Shown here piece after piece: positions 1 to 10,000 of a stretch of DNA of 64,000 bases. Made by a program: the position numbers and the translations under genes. Position 1 is the stretch's first letter. Every line of letters begins with the position of its first letter. This stretch comes from an uncultured Propionibacteriaceae bacterium. GTDB taxonomy: Bacteria > Actinomycetota > Actinomycetes > Propionibacteriales > Propionibacteriaceae. The stretch covers positions 1-64,000 of the forward strand of contig CALBCJ010000001.1 of NCBI GenBank assembly GCA_937926975.1. The letters are read 5' to 3'. The notes beneath the pieces are model-generated. The model ran no database searches and had not been told where the DNA came from. It worked only from the letters and a program-made list of their open reading frames with translations.

Positions 1-196
1 ACCTCCCGGGGGATGGTCGATGCCCCATCCTGACACACACGAGCCACGATGGCTACCCCTGCAACAAGATTTTGTGGAGAGCTCGCTGCCCGGGTCAAGG
101 AGAGCAGGCGCCCACGGACGACGAGCCGGCTCCAGCGGCTGTCAGGGCCGCCCTGGGCCCGGCGGGCAGGTGGCCAGCCTCCGTACCCCGAACAAC

Positions 197-202
197 TAGG
201 GT
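197..202 (+). promoter_or_regulatory. -10 element for a leaderless transcript
   Basis: TAGGGT ends six bases before the GTG at 209, the spacing expected when transcription starts on the first base of the start codon. No Shine-Dalgarno sequence is visible. Leaderless mRNAs are common in actinobacteria; the assignment here is inference. Confidence 0.35.
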
Positions 203-208
203 GCTCTG

Positions 209-451
209 GTGAGCGCACCTGCCGTGGTCTGGATCGCCGGGCCGCCGGGGTCGGGCAAGACCAGCACTGGTCGGGAGCTGGCCCGGCTGCGGGGCTGGGC
301 GCTGGTCGACCTGGACACCGTCACCAACCGGATGCTGGCTGAGGTGATGGCGGCCCGCGGCATCGACGACGTCGACGACCCGCGGCTGGCGAACGTCCGG
401 GCCCGGTACGTCAGACGCGGAAGGTCCACGGGTCCGTACGGCGGGTGCTGA
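209..451 (+). pseudogene. truncated P-loop kinase (N-terminal fragment)
   Basis: 80-residue product starting at a GTG. It begins with a hydrophobic strand followed by a perfect Walker A motif (GPPGSGKTS, residues 11-19) and a DLDTV strand, as in small AAA/zeta-toxin-like or shikimate-kinase-like nucleotide kinases. Such kinases normally run 160-200 residues. Here the kinase-like sequence stops near VRARYV (about residue 67) and the last dozen codons overlap, antisense, the 3' end of the Nif3-like gene. The lid and catalytic regions are missing, so the protein is probably inactive. I read it as a gene cut off when the neighbouring gene was joined to it. Confidence 0.5.
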
Positions 452-1541
452 CCGTCACGGCCTGCTCCCCCAGCAGCGGGGTCAGCACGGCAGCGGCCCG
501 CGGCAGCAGGGGCCACTCGCTGGCCCAGTGCGACAGGTCGACCAGGTACGGCCGGCCGTCTCGGCGGTGCTCGCGGGCCTCACAGGCCGGGTGGTGGCGC
601 AGGTCGGCGGTCACGTACACGTCGGCGCCGCTGGCCCGGGCCTCGGCGAAGAGGCTGTCGCCGGAGCCGGTGCACAGCGCCACCGTGGTCACCTCGGCGT
701 CGGCCGGGCCGCTCACCCGTACGCCCTGGGCGGTGGCGGGCAGACGCCCGGCCAGGCGCTCGGCGAGCTGTCGCAGGGTCAGCGGCTCGGGCAGGGTCCC
801 GACCCGGCCGGTCCCCCAGCCTGCCGGGGCCGGGTGCTGGGTCAGCAGGTGCAGCGCCGGCTCCTCGTACGGGTGGGCCGCGCGGACCGCGGCCAGCACC
901 TGCTCGGCCCGGGCGGCCGGCAGCACCATCTCGAGGCGGGCCTCCCCGGTCGAGGTCTGCTCGCCGGCCGCTCCGATCACCGGGTGGGTGTGCTCGCCGG
1001 CCTGGTAGGTGCCGGTTCCGGTGGTGCTCCAGCCGCAGCGCCGGTAGTCGCCGATGGTGCCGGCCCCGGCCGCGGCGGCCGCGTCCAGGGCCCGGTCCAG
1101 GTCGGCCTCGGGCAGGTAGCAGACCAGGCTCAGCCGCTGCTCGGTTCCGGGCTGCAGCGGCCGGGTCCCGGTGAGCCCGATCAGGTCGGCGAGCGCGTCG
1201 TTGGCCCCGCCGGGCGCGGCGTCGGCGTTGGTGTGGGCCGTGTACAAGGCGATCTGGTGCCGGACCAGCCGCTGCAGCACCCGCCCCTTGAAGCCGTCGG
1301 CGCTGACCGAGTGCACCGCGCGCAGCAGCAGCGGGTGGTGCACCAGGAGCAGGTCGACGCCGAGCTCGACCGCCTCGTCGACCACGGTCTCGGCCGGGTC
1401 CACGGCCAGCAGCGCCTTCCGTACGGGCTGCTCCCGGTCGCCGCAGACCAGCCCCACCCGGTCCCACGGCTCCGCCATCCGTGGCGGGAACGCCTGGTCC
1501 AGGACCTCCAGCACCTCACCCAGCAGCACCTCGCGCGTCAT
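411..1541 (-). CDS. Nif3-like dinuclear metal-centre protein (GTP cyclohydrolase I type 2 / NIF3 family)
   Basis: 376 residues from the ATG at 1541 (MTREVLLGEV); the frame is open 13 codons further upstream, but that extension is less family-like. Visible family features are PWDRVGLVCG near the N-terminus, the metal ligand stretch LLVHHPLLL (residues about 65-75), LYTAHTNAD (about 100-108), and a C-terminal metal-binding DLSHWASE. A middle insert with AHPYEEPALHLL matches the CutA-like domain of long Nif3 proteins. The family forms hexamers with a two-metal centre; its physiological reaction is unsettled, so no substrate is named. Its 3' end overlaps the truncated kinase on the other strand. 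Confidence 0.88.
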   Translation of the reverse strand: MTREVLLGEVLEVLDQAFPPRMAEPWDRVGLVCGDREQPVRKALLAVDPAETVVDEAVELGVDLLLVHHPLLLRAVHSVSADGFKGRVLQRLVRHQIALYTAHTNADAAPGGANDALADLIGLTGTRPLQPGTEQRLSLVCYLPEADLDRALDAAAAAGAGTIGDYRRCGWSTTGTGTYQAGEHTHPVIGAAGEQTSTGEARLEMVLPAARAEQVLAAVRAAHPYEEPALHLLTQHPAPAGWGTGRVGTLPEPLTLRQLAERLAGRLPATAQGVRVSGPADAEVTTVALCTGSGDSLFAEARASGADVYVTADLRHHPACEAREHRRDGRPYLVDLSHWASEWPLLPRAAAVLTPLLGEQAVTVSTRRTDPWTFRV

Positions 1542-1745
1542 GCCCGCAGCGTACGGGCTGCGCAGCCCGGTGGTGCACACCAGCGGATCAACCGCCCTCT
1601 CCCCTCGCCTGCCAGGGCCGCCAGCCGGTGCTCTGCCCGCACAAGTGCTGCGTCAGGGCGTCCCTCATCGCTGTCTGAGCGACGTGCCAGTGCCGCCAGC
1701 GGCCGTGAGCAGATCCGCTGGCACCGACCCGGCAGTGCGGACGGC

Positions 1746-2336
1746 TCAGCCCAGGCTGCCGGCGGCGGTGGTGAGCTCTGCGGCGGCGACGCTGGCCAGC
1801 GCCGCCCGTACGCCTCGTTCCTGCTGGTCAAGGGGCAGAACCGAGGTCGGCGGGACGTGGATGAACCCGCACCGGGGCGGTTCGGGCTGCTGGGCGGCGT
1901 GGTGCAGCACCTGGTAGAGCAGGGCGTTGCAGACGTACGTGCCGGCGCTCAGCGACAGCTCGGCCGGCACGTTGACGCCGCGGACCGCGGCCCGCACCGC
2001 CTTCACTGGCAGGGTTGAGAAGTACGCGGCCGGGCCGCCCGGGACCACCGGCTGGTCGACCGGCTGCCGACCGGCGTTGTCGGGAATCCGAGCATCGACC
2101 AGGTTCAGCCCGACCCGCTCCACCAGCAGCCCGCCAGCCCGCGCTGACAAGCCGAGACAGACCACGTGCGAAGGCTGGTGACGGGCCAGCAGCTCGGCCA
2201 CCAGCCCGGGCAGCGGCTCCAGCTCGACCGGCAGCACCGCTGTCGCCACCTCCCCCGCCAGCCGGCCCACCAGGTCGGCCGACGGGTTGCTGGCCGCCCC
2301 GCCGAAGAGCTCGAACCCGGTCACCAGCAGCCGCAC
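1746..2336 (-). CDS. pcp: pyroglutamyl-peptidase I (cysteine peptidase C15)
   Basis: 196 residues, the usual length is 200-215. The enzyme removes an N-terminal pyroglutamate from peptides in the cytosol. The opening MRLLVTGFELFGG is the family signature (usually GFEPFGG; P is L here). The catalytic residues can be seen: Glu in VERVGLNLVDARIPDN, Cys in AGTYVCNALLY, and His in GFIHVP. The gene stands alone, divergent from the MATE exporter at 2577, with about 240 bases between them for two promoters. The start ATG is the only one that keeps the N-terminal strand. Confidence 0.9.
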   Translation of the reverse strand: MRLLVTGFELFGGAASNPSADLVGRLAGEVATAVLPVELEPLPGLVAELLARHQPSHVVCLGLSARAGGLLVERVGLNLVDARIPDNAGRQPVDQPVVPGGPAAYFSTLPVKAVRAAVRGVNVPAELSLSAGTYVCNALLYQVLHHAAQQPEPPRCGFIHVPPTSVLPLDQQERGVRAALASVAAAELTTAAGSLG

Positions 2337-2576
2337 CAGACCATCCTCTCCTCGGACCTCGCCCGGCCCGGTCGCCTCGATGGCCCAGCATCTCGCACCG
2401 GTCTGGGCAGCACAGCTGCGGGCAGGTCACCGGCCAGGCGGCTCCTGAGGGCAGGCCCTCCCGCGCTGGGTCCGCCGGTGTGCAGCCAGCCGCCCGTACC
2501 AGGCCGCCCAGCGACACCGCCCAGCACACTCAGCGTGGCAGGGTGGTGCCCAGGCGAGCGATGAGGAGGACCTGCT

Positions 2577-3890
2577 GTGGCCGGTCGACTGGACCGGGAG
2601 ATCTGGGCGCTGGCCGTACCGGCGCTGGGGGCGCTGGTCGCCGAGCCGGTCCTGGTGCTGGTCGACTCGGCGATGGTCGGGCACCTGGGCACGAACCAGC
2701 TGGCCGGGCTGTCGCTGGCCAGCACGGTGCTGATGACCGTGGTCGGGGTCTTCGTCTTCCTCGCGTACGCGACCACCTCCCTCACCGCCCGCCGGATCGG
2801 CGCCGGCGACCGGGAGGGGGCGGTCCGGGCCGGGGTCGACGGGGCCTGGCTGGCGGTCCTGATCGGGGTGCTCACCGCCGCGGTCGTGGTCGGGCTGACC
2901 CCGTGGCTGGTGCGCTGGCTGGGCGCCGGTGAGGCAGTCGCCCCGTACGCCGAGGACTACCTGTACGCGTCGGCTCCCGGCATTCCCGGGATGCTGCTGG
3001 TGCTCGCCGGCAGCGGCGCCCTGCGCGGCCAGCTCGACACCCGGACCCCGCTGCGAGTAGCGGTGACGGGCGCACTGGCGAACATCGGGCTGAACGCGGT
3101 GCTGATCTACGGGCTGCGCCTCGGGGTCGCCGGCTCCGGGCTGGGCACCGCCATCGCCCAGACCGGGATGGGCCTGGCGCTGGGCCGCCATGTGCTGCGC
3201 TCGGCCCGGCAGGCGGCGGTCTCGGTGAGGCCCCGCGGGGCCGGGATCTGGCGGGCCACCCTCGACGGGCTGCCGCTGCTGCTGCGGACCCTCACCCTGC
3301 GCGGCGCGATCCTGGCGACGGTGACCGTGGCGGCGCTGCTGGGCCCGGTCACCCTGGCCGCCCACCAGGTCGTCACCTCGATGTGGTCGCTGGCGGCGTT
3401 CGTCCTCGACGCCCTGGCGATCGCGGCCCAGGCCCTGGTCGGTCAGGCGACCGGCGCCGGCGACCAGGCCCGGATCCGCCTCGTGGTGGGCCGTACCGAG
3501 CGCTGGGGGCTGCTCGGCGGGGTCGGCCTCGGAGTCGTCTTCGCCGGGCTCGGGCCGCTGCTCCCGTACGCCTTCAGCGCCGACCCGGCGGTCCGTCACG
3601 CCGCCTGGGTCGGGCTCACCGTCGCGGGGGCGGTGCTGCCGCTGGCCGGCTTCGTGTACGTCCTCGACGGGGTCCTGATCGGGGCTGGCGACGGCCCGTA
3701 CCTGGCTCTGGCTGGGCTGGTCGTGCTCACCGCGTACGTGCCGGCGCTGTGGCTGGTCGCGGTCACCGCCGCCCCCGGCGCAGCCGGGCTGGGCTGGCTG
3801 TGGGCCGCGTACGGGGTGGTGCTGATGGGAGCCCGGGGCCTCAGCCTGGGGCTGCGGGCCCGCGGCTCACGCTGGCTCACAGCAGCCTGA
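2577..3890 (+). CDS. MATE family multidrug/Na+ antiporter (DinF-like)
   Basis: 437 residues, about 12 hydrophobic segments in two similar halves, as expected of a MATE exporter in the cytoplasmic membrane. The N-terminal REIWALAVPALGALVAEP and DSAMVGHLG match the DinF/NorM signature; DALAIAAQALVGQATG opens the second half in the usual way. Start is GTG, chosen because a GAGGAGG ribosome site lies seven bases upstream. The substrate cannot be told from sequence. No partner gene or regulator is adjacent. Confidence 0.9.
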   Translation: MAGRLDREIWALAVPALGALVAEPVLVLVDSAMVGHLGTNQLAGLSLASTVLMTVVGVFVFLAYATTSLTARRIGAGDREGAVRAGVDGAWLAVLIGVLTAAVVVGLTPWLVRWLGAGEAVAPYAEDYLYASAPGIPGMLLVLAGSGALRGQLDTRTPLRVAVTGALANIGLNAVLIYGLRLGVAGSGLGTAIAQTGMGLALGRHVLRSARQAAVSVRPRGAGIWRATLDGLPLLLRTLTLRGAILATVTVAALLGPVTLAAHQVVTSMWSLAAFVLDALAIAAQALVGQATGAGDQARIRLVVGRTERWGLLGGVGLGVVFAGLGPLLPYAFSADPAVRHAAWVGLTVAGAVLPLAGFVYVLDGVLIGAGDGPYLALAGLVVLTAYVPALWLVAVTAAPGAAGLGWLWAAYGVVLMGARGLSLGLRARGSRWLTAA

Positions 3891-3970
3891 CGAGCCGCCG
3901 ATCCCCGTCAGCACCCCGAGGTACTGCAGGGGAATGAAGAGAGCTCCATGCCCAGATCTCAGCCAGCCGT

Positions 3971-4080
3971 CGTGGTTTTGCAGGATTCTCACCGTGGTTC
4001 TGCAGAGCTCTCACCGTGGTTCTGCAGAGCTCTCACCGTGGTTCTGCAGGACTCCCACCGTGGTTCTGCTCACCTGAAAA
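3971..4080. repeat. 22-bp tandem repeat, five copies
   Basis: Five units begin with CGTGG at 3971, 3993, 4015, 4037 and 4059, an exact 22-bp period. The two central units are identical; the first and fourth differ at a few bases and the last keeps only its first half. Most units carry the palindrome CTGCAG. The array sits between the ends of the MATE gene and the mannosyltransferase gene. It lacks spacers, so it is not a CRISPR. Twenty-two bases is close to two helical turns, so the copies would lie on one face of the DNA. Confidence 0.85.
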
Positions 4081-4131
4081 CCCCGGTCCACTAGGGGCGA
4101 CAGGAGTCTACAGAGCGCCGCCGGGGGCTTG

Positions 4132-5685
4132 TCAGGTGACGCCCTGGCGGGCCCGGAACTCACCGAGCCACTTGTCGTGGCCGCGGTACCAGCGCACGAT
4201 CTCCACGACCACCAGCACCTGGGCGATCACGCACAGGGTGTCCCGGACCCGGGCCCCGACCAGGCCCACCCCGGGGGCGAACTCGATCGCCCGGCCGGTG
4301 ACAAAGGCCAGCGACAGCCAGGTCGTCCGCCACAGCAGCAGCACGTCCAGCCGGCTGCCCGCGGCCAGCGCCAGCGGCGCCCAGGCCAGCAGGTCGTACC
4401 AGGAGAACGAGTTCGGCGTGGTCACCAGCCACGACACGTACAGGATGGTCGAGGTCCGGATCGCGACCGTGGTCGGGTCGTGGAGCGGGTCGGTGCCCGG
4501 CTCCACCCCGGGCAGCGGCCGGTGCCCGAGCAGCCGCGACAGCATCCAGGCCACCGCCGCCCAGCCGACCAGGCTGATGACGTTGATGATGATCTTGGCC
4601 AGGTTCGGGCTCCACCAGCGGGTCAGCATCCCGTACACCGGCCCGGCCCAGGCCCCGGCATTGATGTACGTGGTGTTCCGGGACGCCGACACCAGTGCCT
4701 CCGGCTGCCACACCACGTAGCACAGCACCAGCGGCACCACGGCCCCGGCGACCATCGCCACCAGCTTCTTCGGCCGCCGCCAGTAGCCGTGCACCATGCC
4801 CAGCCCGTACAGGACCATGTTGACCTTCGCCCCGCCGGCCAGGCCGATCATCACCCCCGCCAGCACCGGCCAGCGCCGCATGCAGGCGATCGCCGCAACC
4901 GCCAGCAGCACCGCCAGCGACTCGTTGTGCGCCTGCGCCACGACCGCCCAGATCATCGCCGGGTTGACCAGGGTGAACAGCGCCGCCCGGGTCTGCAGCA
5001 GCGGGTTGCCGCGGGCCATCCGGACCACGATCAGCCCGATCCCGAGCATCGGCAGCAGCGACATCAGCTGCAGCCAGAAGACCACGTCGTGCATGCTGGC
5101 GCCGCCCAGCTGGTTCGCCAGCAGCTGGCTGCCCGAGACGATCGGCCCGTACACGGTCGGCGTGTCGACCCACGGGGCCTCCACCCAGCGCACCACCGGG
5201 TCGTACTGGGAGCGCAGCACCTCCCCTACCGTGATCTCGTACGGGTCGCGCCCCAGCACCTGCAGCCGCCCGTACGAGGCGTACATCAGCACGTCGGCCG
5301 AGGTCATCGGCGGCACCAGGGCAGTGATCGTGTTGAGCCCGGCCCCGAGCGCCATCAGCCGCCCGATCCGGGGCCGCCAGCCGTCCAGGGTGGCCCGGGT
5401 CAGGATCCACATCCCGACCGCGCCGAGCGAGATGAACAGGTACAGCCCGGTCACCGCGACCCAGTCACTGGGGTTGGTGTCCCACTGGGTGTCGGCGTAC
5501 CAGGGCGGCAGCAGGTTCTGCCGCGGCCCGAGCGACAGGGTGACCGCTGACGGGCCGAGGAAGCCGATCAGCACGATCCCGAGCGTCGACGCCACCACCA
5601 GGGCTGCCCCCCAGCGGTGGTCGCGGTGCCAGACCTCTGGCTCGTACAGGCGGGCCGGGCGGGGCGTGATCCGGTTCGGCGTCAT
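4132..5685 (-). CDS. polyprenol-phosphomannose-dependent alpha-1,6-mannosyltransferase, MptB-like (GT-C)
   Basis: 517 residues with a dozen or so hydrophobic segments. GT-C enzymes of this type take mannose from a lipid carrier on the outer face of the membrane and extend mannan cores of lipomannan. Family marks are the long extracellular loop after segment 1 (LGPRQNLLPPWYADTQWDTN), and the catalytic-loop sequence SADVLMYASYGRLQVLGRDPY-type near residues 125-145 with its acidic residue. The start overlaps the mycosin stop by four bases (ATGA), so translation is coupled to the ESX operon eccC-mycP. That coupling is unusual for a glycosyltransferase. Exact glycan and linkage are inferred from the family only. 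Confidence 0.82.
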   Translation of the reverse strand: MTPNRITPRPARLYEPEVWHRDHRWGAALVVASTLGIVLIGFLGPSAVTLSLGPRQNLLPPWYADTQWDTNPSDWVAVTGLYLFISLGAVGMWILTRATLDGWRPRIGRLMALGAGLNTITALVPPMTSADVLMYASYGRLQVLGRDPYEITVGEVLRSQYDPVVRWVEAPWVDTPTVYGPIVSGSQLLANQLGGASMHDVVFWLQLMSLLPMLGIGLIVVRMARGNPLLQTRAALFTLVNPAMIWAVVAQAHNESLAVLLAVAAIACMRRWPVLAGVMIGLAGGAKVNMVLYGLGMVHGYWRRPKKLVAMVAGAVVPLVLCYVVWQPEALVSASRNTTYINAGAWAGPVYGMLTRWWSPNLAKIIINVISLVGWAAVAWMLSRLLGHRPLPGVEPGTDPLHDPTTVAIRTSTILYVSWLVTTPNSFSWYDLLAWAPLALAAGSRLDVLLLWRTTWLSLAFVTGRAIEFAPGVGLVGARVRDTLCVIAQVLVVVEIVRWYRGHDKWLGEFRARQGVT

Positions 5686-7028
5686 TTCTTGTCGGGCTGC
5701 GCCGGGCGGAACTTGCGGCGCCGCATCGCCGGGATCGCCTCGCTGACCACCAGACCGGTCACCACCAGCAGCAGCGCCGCCACCCCGATCCCCACCGACA
5801 CCAGCGCCGGACCGAGGTCCCGCGGCGGCGAGACCGGCAGCGGACCGCCCAGGGTCGGCGCCGGCTCCGGGGCCCGGGACCCGGACTTCGGGAAGGGCCC
5901 GAAGACCGCACCCATCGGGTTCACCGTCCCGTACCCGAGCTGGGAGTCCGGTACGGCGCCGGGGGGCCGGTCGGCGGTCTGCTGCAGCCGCTTCTTCACC
6001 TCGGCCGGGGTGAGGTTCTTTCCCTCAGCCCGGGAGTGCTGCAGCATCAGGGCCACGACACCGCTCACCATCGGGGTCGCGTACGAGGTCCCGTCGCCCT
6101 CGTTCCAGCCCTGGCGCCCCTCGTTGAAGTAGTCGGCTGGGGGCCTGCCGGTCTGCGGGTGGGACCACCGCAGCAGAGTCACCTTCTCCCCGGGGGCGGC
6201 GACCGTTACCTCCATCCGCGGGTCTGACTGGGACAGCGACGCGGCGGCCCCGCCGCGGGTGGTCATTCCGACCGCGATCACGCCCGGGTAGGCCGCTGGG
6301 TACGAGGGGCCAGACCCGCGGCCGCCGTTGCCGGCTGCGGCGACGACCACGATCCCGGCCTGGATCGCCCGCGCGATCTCCTTGCGCAGCCCCTGGTGGT
6401 CACCGCCGGACTGGGAGATGTTGATGATGTCGTACTTGTTGTCGATCGCCCAGGTCACCGCCTGGACCATCGGCTCTTGGCTCTCGTTGCCCTGGGTCGA
6501 CTTCAGCGCCCGCAGCACCGTGACCTGGGCGGCGGGGGCCATCCCGCCCATGTTCCAGCCGCCCACCTGCTGGCCGTTGATGTAGCCGACGACCGCGGTG
6601 CCGTGGCTGCAGTCGAAACCCCGGTTCACGATGTCCTGGTCGTCGCCGATGAAGTCGTACATGTCCCACCGGGGCAGCATCTCGCTGGTCTGCCCGGAGG
6701 CCTCCGGCGGCAGGCTCAGCACCGGCGAGACCCCGATCTGGGCGCCGGTGTCGATCACCGCAACCTTGATCCCGGCGCCTCGAACTGGACGCTGCCGGGC
6801 GTCGTTACGGGCCCAGACCTGCTCCGGGTTCAGCCGCTTGTTGGCCCACGAGTCCTGGGGCGGCCGCAGGTTCTGCGCGGCGTCCTGCGGGGGGATGCAC
6901 TGCTTGCTGTCAAGCGGCTGCCCGACGGCGGCCTGAGCCGGTACCGCCAGCGGCTGCAGCACCAGGCACGAGCCGAGCAGCCCCGCGGCCAGGGCCCGGA
7001 CGATCGCTCGCCTCACCACGGTCGCCAT
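5682..7028 (-). CDS. mycP: mycosin, type VII secretion-associated S8 serine protease
   Basis: 448 residues. Order: signal peptide (about 1-35, ending near AQA), an N-terminal extension with a Cys that wraps the protease, subtilisin domain, Pro-rich linker, one transmembrane helix (about 405-430) and a short basic tail. Catalytic triad: Asp in VAVIDTGA, His in DCSHGTAVVG, Ser in GTSYATPMVSG; the oxyanion Asn lies in VAAAGNGG. Mycosins are part of the ESX membrane complex and can cleave substrates outside the cell. The start ATG is chosen because it overlaps the eccC stop as TGATG, which couples the two genes; longer starts would run into eccC. Confidence 0.93.
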   Translation of the reverse strand: MATVVRRAIVRALAAGLLGSCLVLQPLAVPAQAAVGQPLDSKQCIPPQDAAQNLRPPQDSWANKRLNPEQVWARNDARQRPVRGAGIKVAVIDTGAQIGVSPVLSLPPEASGQTSEMLPRWDMYDFIGDDQDIVNRGFDCSHGTAVVGYINGQQVGGWNMGGMAPAAQVTVLRALKSTQGNESQEPMVQAVTWAIDNKYDIINISQSGGDHQGLRKEIARAIQAGIVVVAAAGNGGRGSGPSYPAAYPGVIAVGMTTRGGAAASLSQSDPRMEVTVAAPGEKVTLLRWSHPQTGRPPADYFNEGRQGWNEGDGTSYATPMVSGVVALMLQHSRAEGKNLTPAEVKKRLQQTADRPPGAVPDSQLGYGTVNPMGAVFGPFPKSGSRAPEPAPTLGGPLPVSPPRDLGPALVSVGIGVAALLLVVTGLVVSEAIPAMRRRKFRPAQPDKK

Positions 7029-10000
7029 CACTCGGTCGGTGGGAGGTTCGCCACCTGGGCCAGCACCTGCCCGGCCCGCGTGATCAGCTGACCGCGGCCG
7101 GGTGGCAGCGGGACGGGTCGGTAGCCCGCCCACAGGGCGCCCTCGTCGCGGGTGCCGCTCATGATGAAGGCCGGGGCACCGCCGTCGCGCATCCGGCCCA
7201 CCACCTGGTCACCGACCGCGCGGGCGGCGCCGCCGAAGCCGCGGGCGACCATCATGTGCAGCCCGATGTCGCGGGCCTGGGTGACCAGCTCGGCGAGCGG
7301 CATCAGGGCGTTGCCCTGGGTCGTGGCGACCATCTCGTAGTCGTCCACGATCACGAAGACCTCGGCCCCGCTCCACCAGGACCGGTCTCGCAGCTGCTGC
7401 GGGGTGACGTCGGGGCCCGGCACCCGGTTCTGCAGCGACCCGGCCAGGGCCTTGGTGGTCTCGGTCCCGGACTTCTGCGACGGGCAGTACTTGATCAGGT
7501 ACTCGTCGGGGACGAAGCCGAGCAGGGAGCGCCGGTAGTCGAGGATCAGGAACTTGGCCTGCTTGGGGGTGTACCGCTTCAGCAGCCCGTTCACCAGCAC
7601 CCGCAGCACGGTCGACTTGCCGCACTCGGGCTGACCGATGACCACCAGGTGCGGCTCGGCCTTCGGGTCGAACATCACCGGGGCCAGGTCGATCTCGTCG
7701 ATCGCCCACGGCACGTCCTTGCGTACGTCGTCGTAGGCGACCTCCGGCAGGGCGGTGATCGGCAGGTCGGCCGGCAGCATCCGTACCTCGGCGGCCTTCG
7801 GGCCCTTCCAGGCGGCGTTCATCCGGGTGATCATCTCCCGCTGCCCCTCGGTGGCAGACTCGGCGTCCTCCACCCCGTCGATGCGGGGCAGCCCGGTCAG
7901 CATGTGCAGCCCGTCGCCGGACAGGCCCCGGCCGGGCCGCCCGGCGGGAACCAGGTCCGCAAGCTTGCGGTTGATCTCCGACTCGAACGGGTCACCGAGC
8001 TTCAGCTCCACCCGGCTCTGCAGCAGGTCCCGGATCCCGAGCCGGAACTCCGACCACTTGTTGGCCGAGAGCATCACGTGCAGCCCGTACCCCAGGCCGC
8101 GGGCGGCCAGGTTGGTGATGATCGGGTCCTGGGCCTCGAACTCCTGCCGCAGCGTCATCCACCCGTCGACGACCAGGAAGACGTCGATCGGGAACCGGTC
8201 GGGCTGGATGGTGCCGTCGCGGCGGCCGCGGCGGTAGCTGGCGATGCCGTCGACGCCGAGCTCGGCGAACAGCAGCTCACGGGCCTGCAGCAGCGAGGTC
8301 ATCTCAGCGATCGTGCGGCGGACCCGGTCCACGTCGAGCCGGCCGCAGACTGAGCCGACGTGCGGCATGTCCCGGAGCCCGGTCAGCGAGCCGCCACCGA
8401 AGTCGAGGCAGTAGAAGCCGACCTCGGCCGGGGTGTGGGTGAGCGCCAGCCCGGTGATCGCCGCCCGCAGCCCCATCGACTTGCCGGCCTGCGGCCCGCC
8501 GACGATCGCCAGGTTGCCGCCAGCGCCGGAGTAGTCCAGCCACATCGGGTCGCGGCGCTGCTGGCGGGGCCGGTCGATCAGGGCCACCGGCCCGGCCAGG
8601 GTGCCGTGCATCCGCGGATCGGCCGTGGTCAGGCCGCGCTGCGGGTGGTCGACCAGCTCCGAGCGCAGCAGGTGGTCCATCGGCGGCGGGTCGTCCAGCG
8701 GCGGCAGCCAGACCCGGTGGGCCGGCCAGCCCTGACCGCGGAGCTGGTTGACGACGATCCCCAGCAGGGTGTCGTCCTCCTCGTCCTCCTCGTCGTCGTC
8801 GGTCTCGGCCGCCCGCTGCGGCTTGGCCTCCGGCTCTGGAGCCTCGGGCTCCGGGACCGGCTCGGGCTCGGGCTCCGGCTCAGGGGGCAGCACCTCGTCG
8901 ACGTGGCCGGCCTCGAAGGCCAGGACGGGCGGCACCCAGGCCTTCTTGCCCAGGCTCCCCGGCCGCCCACCGGGCTCGTCCGGGTCGACGTCCAGCAGCG
9001 CGGTCGGGCTGCCGTGCCACGGCCCCGACACGTACGCAGCCTTGAACTGCACCATGTTGGTGGTGTCGTACTTGAGGTAGCCGTTGCCTGGTCCCTGCGG
9101 CAGGTGGTACGCGTCGGGCACCCCGATCACGACCCGGGACTCGGCCGGGGAGAAGGTCCGCAGCGCGATCCGGTACGACAGGAAGGTGTCCAGGCCGCGC
9201 AGCTTGCTCTCCTCCAGCCGCTGCGACGCGAGCAGCTGGTGGACCCCGATCGAGCGGCCGATCCGGCCGATCTGGATGAACAGGTCGATGAACTCAGGCC
9301 GGGCGGTGAGCAGCTCGGAGAACTCGTCCACCACGATGAACAGGCTGGGCATCGGCGGGATGTCGGCACCCTCCTGGCGGGCGATCTCGTACTCCTCGCG
9401 GTTCTTGATGTCCTTGTTCCGCAGCGCCGCGTTGGTCTGGCTGAGCACCTCCATCCGGCGCTCCATCTCACCGGCGATGGCGTCCTGCATCCGGTCGACC
9501 AGGGTGAGCTCACCCTCCAGGTTGGTGATCACCGCCGAGACGTGGGGCAGGTCGTCCAGGCCGGCGAAGGTGGCGCCGCCCTTGAAGTCGACCAGAACGT
9601 AGTTGAGCTGCTCGGAGGAGTGGGTCATCGCCAGGCCCAGCACCAGGGTCCGCAGGAACTCGGACTTGCCGGAGCCGGTGGCGCCGATGCACAGGCCGTG
9701 CGGGCCCATGCCGCCCATGGCGGCCTCCTTGATGTCGAGCTCCACCGGGCGGCCGTCGGTGCCGGACCCGACCGGGATTCTCAGGCGCTGGTGCAGCGGC
9801 CGCGGCCGCCAGGCCTGGCGCAGGTCCAGGGTCAGCGGGTCGCCGGTGCCGAGCATCGCCGGGTAGTCCTTGGGCGGCTCGAACACCACCTCGGGGGTGT
9901 CGTCGTCCTCCTGGCCGGCGCTGGCGGCCGGCATCCGGTACGGGCTGAGCTGGCGGGCCAGCATCTCCGCGTACACCATCGGGACCTGGTCCGGCTTGCC

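Noticed and set aside
49..342. 97-residue plus-strand frame at the window start
   Set aside because: Out-of-frame overlap with the P-loop fragment at 209; no motif, no ribosome site.
528..2018. 496-residue plus-strand frame opposite the Nif3 and pcp genes
   Set aside because: Gly/Gln/Arg/His-rich translation with no domain; it is the high-GC shadow of two well-supported minus-strand genes.
3971..4080. CRISPR array
   Set aside because: Repeats are directly adjacent with no spacers, and no cas genes are present.
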